NCBI GenBank assembly: GCA_030142905.1
Contig: JASJOG010000095.1
Coordinates: 372,001-436,000, forward strand
Source: Heliopora coerulea
Lineage: Eukaryota; Cnidaria; Anthozoa; Scleralcyonacea; Helioporidae
DNA length: 64,000 nucleotides
Direction of reading: 5' to 3'
Of this stretch, positions 1-10,700 are shown piece after piece (the stretch's first letter is position 1; every line of letters begins with the position of its first letter). Under the pieces are notes generated by a model that was not told the origin of the DNA, made no database searches, and saw only the letters and a program-made list of their open reading frames with translations. The position numbers were made by a program, and so were the translations under genes.

Positions 1-150
1 TATCAAAAAAGCGTTTTTTAGAGGGGAAGGAAGGAACGAACATTAATACAACTGGGAACGTTCATAAAACTGAACTGTAAGCATGAACATTGCTTGTACA
101 TAATAAAATCACCTGTAATAATCCATGTAAAGGTTTTTTCATTCCTCTGG
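1..150. other. Downstream of the RECK-like stop; no gene seen
   Basis: AT-rich sequence beyond the last in-frame stop of the minus-strand RECK-like gene. No AATAAA signal is present on the minus strand here. The transcript therefore ends, or splices to another exon, outside the window. Confidence 0.5.
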
Positions 151-2309
151 TTAAACCTCACTATCGTCTATCCTTTCGAAAGGTTTTCCTTCGATCAATG
201 TTGCCGCACCGAAGATAGATTGTATGTCTGTTTCTTTCTCGTCCCTTGCATAATTAATTTTATCGACTATTTCTGAGGCCATAGTACGACATGCTTCCAG
301 TTCGTTGGTCCTGTAAGGTAGCAGAACAATCAGAATGTCCATGGAGTAGGTTAGGTCGATCGAAAGTTTACAAAGTTTAGGTGATACTTCCTCCTGTAAA
401 TTGATGACAAACCCGTGAATCTGGTCAAGCCGAGCAGGAACTATGTCTTCATTTAATCTGTTGAGGTTTAGGCTTAAAACAAAGGCAGCACCTAAATATA
501 AACAAACATGTAAAATTAAATAAAATTGTTGTTGTAATTTTAGATATTCATTATTATTAATGACTTACTAATTCTGTTGTCTTCTATCGAGTGGATTAGT
601 TTTCTGTACTTTCGTTCCCAAACTGTTAACAATGTCATTATCGTTATCACTTACACTCACCATCATCAATTGTTTAAGACGCATTTTTATAATCATCGTC
701 GCTATTATATCATCATCACCAACATCAAATTCTTCATTATCGCCATTATCATTATTATTATCATCATCGTTATTATCATTATCATCATCATCCTCATCAT
801 CATTATCATTATTATCACCATCATCATCATTATTATCACCATCATCATCCTCATCATCATCATTATTATCACCATCATCATCATCATCATCATTATCGTC
901 ATCATAATCATCACCATCACCATCACCACCATCATCATTATCATCATCATTATCATCATTGCTATCATTATCATCGTCAATATCATCACGATTATCATCA
1001 TTATCTTGATCATTATATTCATCGGCGATATCACAATCAGTGTTACTATCAACGGCATCATTTCCAAAATGATTATTTTCATTATCATTATATTCTTTCA
1101 ATCAATCGTGTCAAGCGCTTACCGCAAACAGGACAACAAGCCCCGAGAGGTAATACAGCTTCATCACACTTTGCTGGAGCACATCTTCCGTGTTCATAAA
1201 CCAGATCACATCTTTCGTTCTTGAAAAACGTCTCTCCTGTCTTGGTTTCCTGTATCAACGGGGCCGTAAAATGGTACTCACAAGGGCCGCGGTAGTCCAC
1301 ATAACCTTTCATCCCTGCTGACTGGCAATAACTGGCAAAGGTACGACTCTCAATTCCACATACCTGTTCAAGAGTATAACGCCTTGAATTGTCTTATACG
1401 GACGTTTCCATTGCACCTTTTGCTGTTCATTACGAGAAAATATACTGTCATTAACGCCAACCTCAAACTCATTAACGCAAAAATACATTCATTTTATTCA
1501 ATCGACAGTCACTAGCGTAGATACGCAACCATTTGCATCCAAGGACATTCCATATCGCCAACAGACGACCATTAACACTATTCTACTATACATTAGGGAT
1601 AATAAAATCTCAATTATGCAAGAGAAATATCTTGCCTAATTGAAATTTTATTATCTCTACAGTATAGAATGGTGTTAATGGTCGTCTGTTGGGGCTATGG
1701 AATGCCCTTTAGTGCAGATGGTTGCGTGTCTGTGCTAGTGAATGTCGATTGAATAAAATGAATGTATTTTTGTATATTTTCTGGTGAAGGAACAGCAAAG
1801 GCGTACAAATCAGCAGCGTGTTCAGACTAAGATTTTTACTGGTGGCCTTTTGGGAATTCACAACATGGGTAAGGAAAGTCTTGGCCCTAAGACCACAAGC
1901 CTACGAATAAAATTATGTGCTTTAGGTCTCCTGACACTGATTCGAGGCATTCTAAGATGGTTTGTGTAATATTTTTGGTAATAACGCTATCAGTCCAGTA
2001 AAATTTGTGGGGCACGGCCTCCTGGTTTCTTCCTAGTCACGCCACTGTTGCAAATTATTCAAGACAAAACATAATCGGAAAAGAATCATTATGAAAACTT
2101 AAGGTATGAGTCAAAATCCAGACAAAAACTTGAGATATTTCGACTCTAATTCAAGGAGTTGGTCTAATGATGACTTTGAAATAGTCAAAATATCTCAACT
2201 TTTGGTATATATTTTGACTCATCTCTTGAGTTTTCGGAGTATTTTTATCTTATATTTTTATCAAATCGTCAGCTGGTTGTGTTATTTTCGTCACAATTTT
2301 AGGCTCATC

Positions 2310-2348
<39 letters not shown>

Positions 2349-5300
2349 GGCTTCCATAAACCAATGCATCTCCTGTAATCCGATAAAGACTAATAACTTA
2401 TTATTAAAACCAACCTAGCCAGCAGGTGGACGGTAGTACCCAATTCCTGGAGGCTTTTGGTACCAAGTCTGCATGCAAGCTAATCCAGCTATGACCCTCA
2501 GAAAATCCTACCTCAGAATTGCAGTTCTTTTTGCAAGGTCCTTTATAAGCTAATTGCACTCCTTTGGAAAACATTTCGCATTCGTTTGAATACGATTTGT
2601 CATCTGCGCCACAGACCAAGTCAGCTGGTTGCTTGGAGCATTCAAGATTCTTAGAGACTAAAAGGACGACATGTGTTGATAACAATAAAAAACTACTGGC
2701 TAACTACTGAGCAATCAATTTAATATGGCACCCTTGGGGAAATTTTAATAGGAGACTTCTAAATAAATAAAGCTTGTTACACATGTGTTGATTCAAATCT
2801 TGTAGCATCGTTATTCTGGCAAAACAGCAGCGTCATTTCCTTCCGTAAATTTTAAAACGTCATAAATAAAATATAATGATGATAGATGAAAGTTCGTCAA
2901 ACCCTAACCTCAGAAAAACAATTTCTGAGCCCCTAGCGGGGAAGGGGCGTGCAACCTTCTGATGACCCCTCACTCCCAATCCCCTGACCCTTAAACCATA
3001 TAAGCCTTAACCCTGAAAGCAAAACCCCAAAACCGTAACCCCTACACCCTAACCGGAAAATCCTAATCCCAAACCCTAACCTAACCCTTATCCTAACCCT
3101 AATCACAACTGGAACCTTAGATGAAGTATAATAGTTAATTTAAGACTGTTTGACAGTTGCTGATTATTCTTAATTTAATATCAAGAGTATATTGGTTCGA
3201 CGCATATGTGCAGCCAAAGTGACAGCCACGATGTGTGAATAATAATATTAATGTGATATATATTGGAAATGTGAGATCTTGGAGATATCTTGAACTATAA
3301 AATATACTGAATTAGTATGTAAACATGTTAAAGTTTTCATTTTTTTTAAAAATCTACAAACTTTATATTGATTACTGGGAATTAAATTTTTAAAAACAAA
3401 TTTTTTGCTATGTTATCTTTCTGTAAAATGTCTATCCTGATACAAATTTTCAGGAAAATTTACAGAAAATATTTGCTGAGTCTTAATTTTGTTTATTATT
3501 TCAAGCGTCGAAGTTCCAACGTTACCGTTTGCATGGCAAAAAAATAATTGCACAATTTCACTAATATCATATGTTTATAACACTTTTTCGACAGGTAGAT
3601 ATACTTAGTACTGAATCTATAATTGTTTTAAAGATAGAAATACCAATAAATGAATACAATACTAATAACCGCCTCCGTATTGACACATCAGCTTCCTCAA
3701 ATATAGATGTTGATAAAGTTATCCTTAACTAATAACAGCGTGTAAAAATGAACTGTAGGAAGTCACGTTAAGAACAGACGTTATGTTGATCTACTTACGG
3801 CATTTATACTGTTGACAAAACGTGGTCGTTTTTTCCCCAGCAATACAAGGTGTTTGATAATGTGCTACACACTGTTGATCTTTTCCACAAGGCGAGGACG
3901 AACAAGGGTCCTAAATTTGACACCAAAAAATGACTTAATTTCGCTGTTATTTCTGCAAACATGCAGGGCTATAGACATTATCGAGTTGTATCACTACAAT
4001 CCATGAAGTTCATTGCATAAACGAGCTATTTAACGAATCTAGAATACTGATAGAAATTTTTGTGAGCAACTGAACCTGTTAAATTGTCCTTCGTTCGTGC
4101 ACAAGTCAATCCATGGATAGGTCAGTCAGTCAGTCTGTTTATCGGTTAGTTATTCAGGTTAGTTAGCTGGTTGGTTAGTGGCACATGGACAGACAGACAT
4201 GGGCACAAAGACACAGACACACAGACAGACATGGACGCAAAAACACAGACACACAGACAGACATTGACGGGCACAGGCTCACAGGCACACGAACAGTGAA
4301 ATCAAACAAAAATCAAACACACAAACAGGAAAGCAAGTGAACAAAGAAAAAGTAGAAACTCGTAAACACTTAGAAAAAGATAACTAAAAGAGATTATGAA
4401 ATAAGTAAAATCTGAAGACAAGCTAGTTTATAGATTCGAACCAGTGTTTCGCAAGAACGTTCTTTGATATCGTTGTCCTGGTTTTTACCACAAAATATGG
4501 CATGACACAGCGATGGGAAAGTCTTCCATTGTTTTCTACCACAGACATATGGACCAGGTAGATGATCACATTCCAAACACGCGTCAGGATTGCGGACTGG
4601 TTTTTCCGTAACGATGTTTTTAGAGAAATTTTCTGGTTCGGCGTTCCGTAAACCAATGTCTTTGTAACTTGTGTAGTGATGACCAGCTTCAGGACAGCGC
4701 AAATGTGTGCAAACCAGTTGCCCTAAAATATGATTGAAGAAATACCGAACCATGTTGCACAAAAGAGTCGATGCATTTAACCTGCCAATCATTCGAACAA
4801 TTTTAAACGAAGTTCATTTTTCAACAACATGTCTATAGTTAATGACGATATATATTTACCAGAATGGCACAAGCAGTTGTTGCAACCATCGTTGTGTATA
4901 GCCAAGTTAGGAACAACGTCTCCATTAAGTAAATGACAGGCATTTGGATAACATTTTTCAAGGTCTTTTACACAGCTTAATTTTGCCATGTGGCATTTAC
5001 ACTGAGAGCAATCACGCTTGTTGAAGAAACTGCTGCCACTTTTTATTCGTTCCATTGTCTCGGGGTGTCGACATGGAAAATTATCTCAAACAAAACAGAG
5101 ATTTAAATTAAATAGTGTCGAGATGTTCGCAAATGTCTCGAGACCAGATCAAATTTTCGTCATTATCTTTTCATATATGGGATTGGTATCAAATAAAGAA
5201 TGAGTTTGTTTTAGCCATATTGTGTTATTAAGTGTTTTGGTTTTTGATTACTCAACTCTTTTTGAAGACTGAAAAGACCCTTTTGTGAATTTTGAAACAA

Positions 5301-6621
5301 GATATAGAAATAATCTGAAAGTTAAGGGATTTAGGCAAGTTTTAATACTGTTTCAGTTTGTTGATAAACTGTGTTAGGCACCAATACGTAAGGATCGAGG
5401 AGTTACCAGGACAATAAACAGATACACACAAATTGAAAAACAAAGTTTTTACAAATCAGCAAGGGCAATAAGCAGATAAACGGAAAGTGAGAAAAAAGGG
5501 TTTTCACCATGCACTCAACATACCTTCGATCTTCTTCAATATCTCTTTACTCAATGTGTTCTCCTTTTCATTGTAGCTTCGTTTCGTTCTCCTGGGTTCC
5601 CGATAATGCTTCTTGTCTGCTTGACTTCGCATAAAAACTTTTTCTTTTTTAAAAGTTTCACTAACAGCCATTGCAACTTTGTGAAGTTTTCTCCGGTGTT
5701 CGCGTTTCCATTTTAAAAGCTCGTTCAGCTGATATTTAATTTCTCGAAGGGCGCTGAGAAAACTTGTCGGCTTCTGAACAACAAATGTCGAATTTTTCTT
5801 GTCCTTTACCCCTTCAGGTGTTGTTATATCTGTCCTCATTTCTTCAGAATAACCAGGTGTGGAATTAGCTTTTCTTGTCTCGGTCACAATTTTGGGCAAA
5901 TTTGCAGTTGTTGGGGAAAAATTACTGTCGTCCTCTTTCCCCGTAACATTCAAGCTTTTCTGTTCAAGCCTGGTTATTCCAGTTTCAATTTCTTCATCTT
6001 CAATTAACCCCTTGAACATGTTTTCTGCCGACTTGGTTTTGTTTTCGTAACCACTTCCAGCACCCGATATTTCGTCGATCACACTGTTTTCGTTTGTGGT
6101 GGAATCTTTATTTTTTTGTTCAACGTAGCCCGAATGATCTGTCCCAGAAAGTGAGCTTCCATCTCCAGATGAGGTCGAATGGTCAAGACTTTCTTGTATT
6201 TTATCTTCATCTTTTCTAAATATATTTTCATCACTTGTTTCCTGGTTGCCAGATCCAGAAGTTTGAAGTAACTCTGACATGTGGTTCTCTACAGAGCCTT
6301 TCTCTTTGTCGGAAAGTTCGTGGTAATTCCCATGACCAAAGATATCCTTGACTGGGAGATTTTGTCTTGGCACGTCACCGTCTATATGAAAAAAAAAATA
6401 AAGATCTTTTCTGGAAGATCTCAACAACTAACACTGATTCTATTTCTTTTTAAAAATTAAAGGAGAGAATTTTCGAATGTGAATAATCAAGCGAAACTTC
6501 TTGTTCGAGATTTTTGTTGAAAGTTATTTACTAAACACCCACCTTTCGATAAAGAGTGAGAAATGCAAATGCATATCAGGATAAGCAAAGTAAAATGATG
6601 GAACAGAATGATATCTTTCAT
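151..6621 (-). CDS. RECK-like: RECK-like secreted Kazal/VWC-type protein, 8 exons
   Basis: Exons on the minus strand: 6621-6543, 6381-5524, 5084-4860, 4722-4442, 3910-3799, 2657-2512, 1363-1123, 491-151. All have GT-AG borders and matching codon phases, giving 760 aa plus stop. Residues 1-26 are a signal peptide (start MKDIILFHHFTLLILIC). Residues 27-312 (exon 2) are Ser/Asp/Glu-rich with SGSG-type sites and a furin-like RRTKR at about 290-294. Exons 3-4 encode two VWC-like modules (CSQCKC, CNNCLC) and the first Kazal-like domain (ECDHLPGPYVCG). Exon 5 is a six-Cys segment (DPCSSSPCGKDQQC). Exons 6-7 hold two further Kazal domains (VCGADDKSY, VCGIESRTF) and a GACCPVCG motif. Exon 8 resembles the RECK C-terminal domain. 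From memory, this module order is that of the C-terminal half of vertebrate RECK, a membrane-anchored metalloprotease inhibitor and Wnt7 co-receptor. The N-terminal cysteine-knot repeats are absent and no hydrophobic GPI signal is seen. The exon 4 donor (CTG/GTTCGA) is weak. The last exon could instead splice at GAG/GTTTAA into sequence left of the window. Confidence 0.82.
700..1010. repeat. (TCA)n/(TTA)n microsatellite in RECK-like intron 7
   Basis: About 300 bases of imperfect ATC/ATT triplets. It keeps reading frames open on both strands (poly-Ile one way, poly-Asp/Asn the other), but these are low-complexity artefacts inside the intron between exons 1363-1123 and 491-151. Confidence 0.9.
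1480..1770. mobile_element. Fold-back (MITE-like) element, about 290 bp
   Basis: A long inverted repeat. The left end AAAATACATTCATTTTATTC is mirrored by the right end GAATAAAATGAATGTATTTT, and most of the interior also pairs (for example CCAACAGACGACCATTAACAC with its complement near 1673-1693). It lies in RECK-like intron 6 and has no coding capacity. Probably a non-autonomous DNA transposon; no clear target duplication was identified. Confidence 0.8.
2312..2346. repeat. (CA)n microsatellite
   Basis: Uninterrupted CA dinucleotides in RECK-like intron 6. Confidence 0.95.
2904..3310 (-). mobile_element. tRNA-related SINE copy split by CCCTAA-like DNA
   Basis: CTCAGAAAAACAATTTCTGAG followed by part of the tRNA-like region (CAACCTTCTGATGAC) at 2904-2970 matches the other SINE copies in this window. 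The SINE body (GGTTCGACGCATATGTGCAGCC, then GATATATATTGGAAATG) resumes near 3193-3300. The roughly 200 bases between are CCCTAA-rich and replace the expected A-box part. The intact arrangement can be seen in the copy at 57400-57615. Lies in RECK-like intron 5. Confidence 0.65.
2990..3110. repeat. Degenerate interstitial telomere-like (CCCTAA)n tract
   Basis: Imperfect CCCTAA units, clearest at 3066-3102 (AAACCCTAACCTAACCC, then ATCCTAACCCTAATC), with decayed units before. It sits inside a SINE, within an intron. Confidence 0.7.
4175..4290. repeat. Imperfect GACA/CACAGA minisatellite
   Basis: Tandem, variable copies of a unit like ACACAGACAGACATGGACGC in RECK-like intron 4. Confidence 0.75.
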
Positions 6622-7726
6622 ATTCCCAAAAAGCCTGACCATCCGACATAGCTGTTTGTGGCTACGACTATTAGACGTTTGCTATTGGCTATTCATGACG
6701 TAATGTTATGGAACAAACAACTTCCCTAAAGACTACTGCTAACGACGCGTAATCAGCTGTACGTACTTCTACAAAACTCAGGGTTTGCAATTTTGGGTTT
6801 GTACATGTGGAGGCAAGCTACTTGGCTAGCTGTGATACTCACCATGACCCACTGGGGATAAGAAATCACCGTTTGACCGGCTTTAATAAGATATTGGAAA
6901 AACGGGCATCTCACCTTGGGGTGAAAAGATGAAAATTGAAAAAGTGTCCTTTTTTACAGCTGAAAGTACCCTTTTTTGAAAAACACATCATTGGTAGTGA
7001 AGAATTCTAAGGGGCAGGGGTCCAGTGTAGATAGCTTCGATAAAACAGCGGTGTTCTTGAGGTTATGCACTATCTAAAAGATAGAAAGAAAGCTTCTCGA
7101 CGTTTCGAGCGAAGGCCCTTCGTCAGGAGATCAGTGATCTGATCTCCTGACGAAGGGATTTCGCTCGAAACGTCGAGAAGCTTTCTTTCTATCTTTTAGA
7201 TTGGTAGTGAGGATAAATAATCAAATGTTTTAATATAGGGGACGCTTTTCATATGTAAAAGCTCCCCTGACAGGTCAGGACCCCCAAATAAAAAGCCATT
7301 TCTACGCCGCTGTTAAGAAGGAAGCGAAATAGTTGAAAAGGATGGAGGAGCGTCCATGGCGAATAACAAGAATCAAGGCCAAACATAATTGCAGCATAAT
7401 TGCAGCAATTTATACATATGTCGCATTTAGGGAAAAATTATGGAACAGAATAATAACAAACTTGTTTTTTTTAAACCTTTCCTTTTTATGACGGGGGAAA
7501 AAAACGTGAACGTTTCGAATTTCGTTCCCATTCCACTGGGCCAACAAAAACAATGGGTGTGCATGGGGGTGTGTACAAGGCATGTCTGGTGGCATGTTCA
7601 CATTCATTGATAAAGTGCCCCAGGGACCGGGTTCGGGCACCCGGAGTACATTGTTTTTGTGGTTTTCTGATCGTGATTTTGCATTTCAATTTCAGCAGAC
7701 ACATTAACTATTTCGCCTCTACCATT
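6622..7726. other. Divergent intergenic region between RECK-like and AASS
   Basis: About 1.1 kb separates the two start codons, so both promoters probably lie here. No TATA box or other recognisable promoter motif stands out. It contains the palindrome at 7073-7200. An acceptor-like CAATTTCAG at 7687-7695 just before the AASS start suggests a spliced 5' UTR exon upstream. Confidence 0.55.
7073..7200. mobile_element. PLE-end-like palindrome (128 bp)
   Basis: Two inverted copies of TCTCCTGACGAAGGG, a short stem, and CTCGAAACGTCGAGAAGC, meeting at GATCAGTGATCTGATC. The + copy has CTGACGA at 7147-7153 and GAAAC at 7167-7171; the - copy is at 7126-7102. The same motif recurs singly at 39211-39240. 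The CTGACGA...GAAAC pattern is like that reported at PLE ends, where hammerhead ribozymes are known. No coding sequence. Confidence 0.6.
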
Positions 7727-10700
7727 ATGTGGCGAGTAAGGTGTACAAAATTATCTTACCGTTTGCCCAAAGGACAATGTCGGACAGTCATAGCCGCAGC
7801 CCGTGGAAATAACGTAATGGCGATTCGGAGAGAAGATATCAACGTTTGGGAAAGACGTGCTCCTCTTTCACCAGCACATGTCAAGGACCTCGTGGAAATA
7901 GGGATGAAGGTTCTGGTACAACCTTCTACCAGGAGAGCTTACACCATGACGGAATATGAAGAAGCCGGAGCTATAATAACGGAAGATCTCTCGTCTGCTT
8001 CTTTGATTGTTGGTGTGAAGGCAGTACCAATTAACCAATTGATTCCCGACAAAACTTACGCATTTTTTTCACACACTATTAAAGCTCAGCCGGCAAACAT
8101 GCCATTGTTAGATGCAATGCTTGAGAAGGTAGATACAGTTTATTATCTTCTTTTATTTAAGCGGCTTATGAGGCGAAAATTCAGTTTGCCAAATTTGAAA
8201 GAACTTGTGAAATGATAAAAGAACACCCTCTGCAATGTTGTTCCAGTTCTCACCTCGTTCTCGAGATGTTTCAATTTCTTTGTTACTGAAGTGAGACGTT
8301 ATTTGGGTGACAGAGCATTTGGGAAATCAGTTATATCTCCGACATCCTTCAACAGAACCATTTGAAACTTTATACAATGGTTCAATTCATGAAACCAAAT
8401 AGCTTCACATCAAACTATTGTTATCGTAGCAATGTGCTTCTTATTGTACCCGACAAAACCAGACATTTCCTCCTCAGCATGTTAGAAATCTTGTAAAAGA
8501 CAAAACGCAATGCCTTCACTTATGGGGGAGTATGAAAACAAGTTATTTTTGATAGTTTTTTTCTGTTATTTTTTAAGGCAAGGAGTTTTTGCATTGACAT
8601 TTGATGTGCAGTATGCGACCCGGCATATGTTACAACATTTCCTTCCTCTAGCTTACGAATGTTTAACTTTTGAAGAATATTAGGTTAATTGACTATGAAA
8701 GAATGCTTGATTCAAGAGGCCAGAGAGTTGCTGCATTTGGGAAGTTTGCTGGAGTTGCAGGTAAGATTCGATTTATTGAATCCTGTAACTATTATTATGT
8801 GTTTAGCAGAACAATTATTGAGATGCATTATGCATTATAGTTCTGTCCTTAGAAATAACTTGAGTACATGAAGAGGAAGTCTTTTCTCAGATGCAGTGAG
8901 TGTATTAACAACAAAAAAATATGTATTTTTTATAATTGACAGGAATGATAAACATCTTACATGGACTAGGCTTGCGGCTTCTTGCCCTTGGTCATCATAC
9001 GCCATTTATGGTATTGTAGTAATGTACTTAAAAGTACTCTATAATTTATGCTGAGTAAATTTCCAATACTGATTAGTGTATGGTTGATGATTACAGTGAT
9101 GGATATTGACTGAAAAGATATAGAGTCAAACATATTTTTGAGCTTTTATTTTGTTAGACAATATCAATGGCTATTTACATGTATTTGTGTTGAATGTTTC
9201 TCTTCTTATTTGGCAGTACCTTGGTGCAACCCATAACTACAAGAACAGCCGTGCTGCAAAGCTGGCTATATTTGAACTGGGTGAGGATATTGCCATGGGA
9301 AAATTACCTGCCCACTTTGGACCTCTGTCTTTTGTTTTTACAGGTTCAGGCAATGTATCTCAGGTGAGATAAAACATGTTTTTTTGAAATGATCATACCA
9401 CCAGTGTATTATATTACATCTGGTATCTTTGTCACATGTAAAGGAATAATAGGTTGCCCATGGGGTCTTCAAATACAATTATGATCTGTAAAAACAGTTA
9501 TAACAACAACTGTAATAAAATGCTGCCTTTCTCAAGATGAAGATGGTTGAGAGAGGGTGGGTAGCTGGGACTACTGCCCAGGAATCTCTGATACTGAATG
9601 GGTGAAGACTGCCTCTGACTAGGGCTACAAAACAGCCAATATTTTATGGGTGTTGCACAATCCCTCTTTGCCCTGGGACCTATTGTAACTCTTGGCAGCC
9701 TTGCCTATACTTTTACCTACATATAATAGATGATAAAATTCAACAAACTTGTGCTGTATCCTTGGAGACCTGATTATATGTACTTAATTTGTTTCAATAT
9801 TAATTATATATTATTGATTGTTATCCTAAAGGGAGCTCAAGAGATGTTTCAAGAACTTCCACACATGTATGTTCCACCTCATGAACTGAAACATGCCATG
9901 GAGAAAGGAGGTAAATTGACAATAACATTTCTGATCACATCTTGCAGAGCATGTCCTAGGGGGGCTGAGTGACATTAGCTGCTCCATTTACTCTCAGAAA
10001 TCACTTATATAAAATAGTAAGGTGTCAAAATAAGTGATTTCAGAGCGTTCATCATTGTTCCATGTTGCAACTCCTCAACTTGAAAGTATGCTTTTCAATC
10101 CTTGTATATGATTTCTCTGTGCATGATTATATCAGTTATTCTGCAATGTTTTATGTGGTTAGGTTTTTGAGTGTCTGGACTGTTTGCAACATAGTCATAG
10201 GTTCATTCCTTATTTGAGGAAGAACAAGTACTGAGAATTGTCCATAAATTTACCAAGTTCATGTTTCAAGATTACTGACAGTTTGTTATGATTAAATGTT
10301 AATGTTGGTAGCATGAAAAATTTTGAGGTTTCAATGGTACTTTTAAAGTAACTTCACACCATTCTCAATTTTCTGGCTGGTTTGTGCTCCTCAGTAAATC
10401 TCCAGAACTTCAAAAAATACCTGTCCACTAGGTGACCCTGTAAGTAATGTGTATCACATGTTTCTTCCTCCATAGCAATATAGATCTTGTAAAAATGAAA
10501 GTTGGTCCACCTCTCCAGATCTACCATGCAGTCTTGGAATGATTTTGATTATGAGTTTTGCTTGGTTTTTTGTTAAAGATCCTTCATCTTAGGAGCATTT
10601 TAGACAAGATTACTAAATTTAATGCTATTTGTGGCAGAAAACAGTCCTTAACAAGGTCTTGTTTAATTTGAAAATTTTGAAGATTGCCTGCCCTTTGACA

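Noticed and set aside
568..1224. Long ORFs on both strands (poly-Ile on plus, poly-Asp/Asn on minus)
   Set aside because: Produced by an ATC/ATT triplet repeat inside an intron of the RECK-like gene; neither reading has a domain.
7553..7726. Upstream in-frame Met for AASS
   Set aside because: The extra residues are not family-like and an acceptor site lies within them; the Met at 7727 starts a good mitochondrial presequence.
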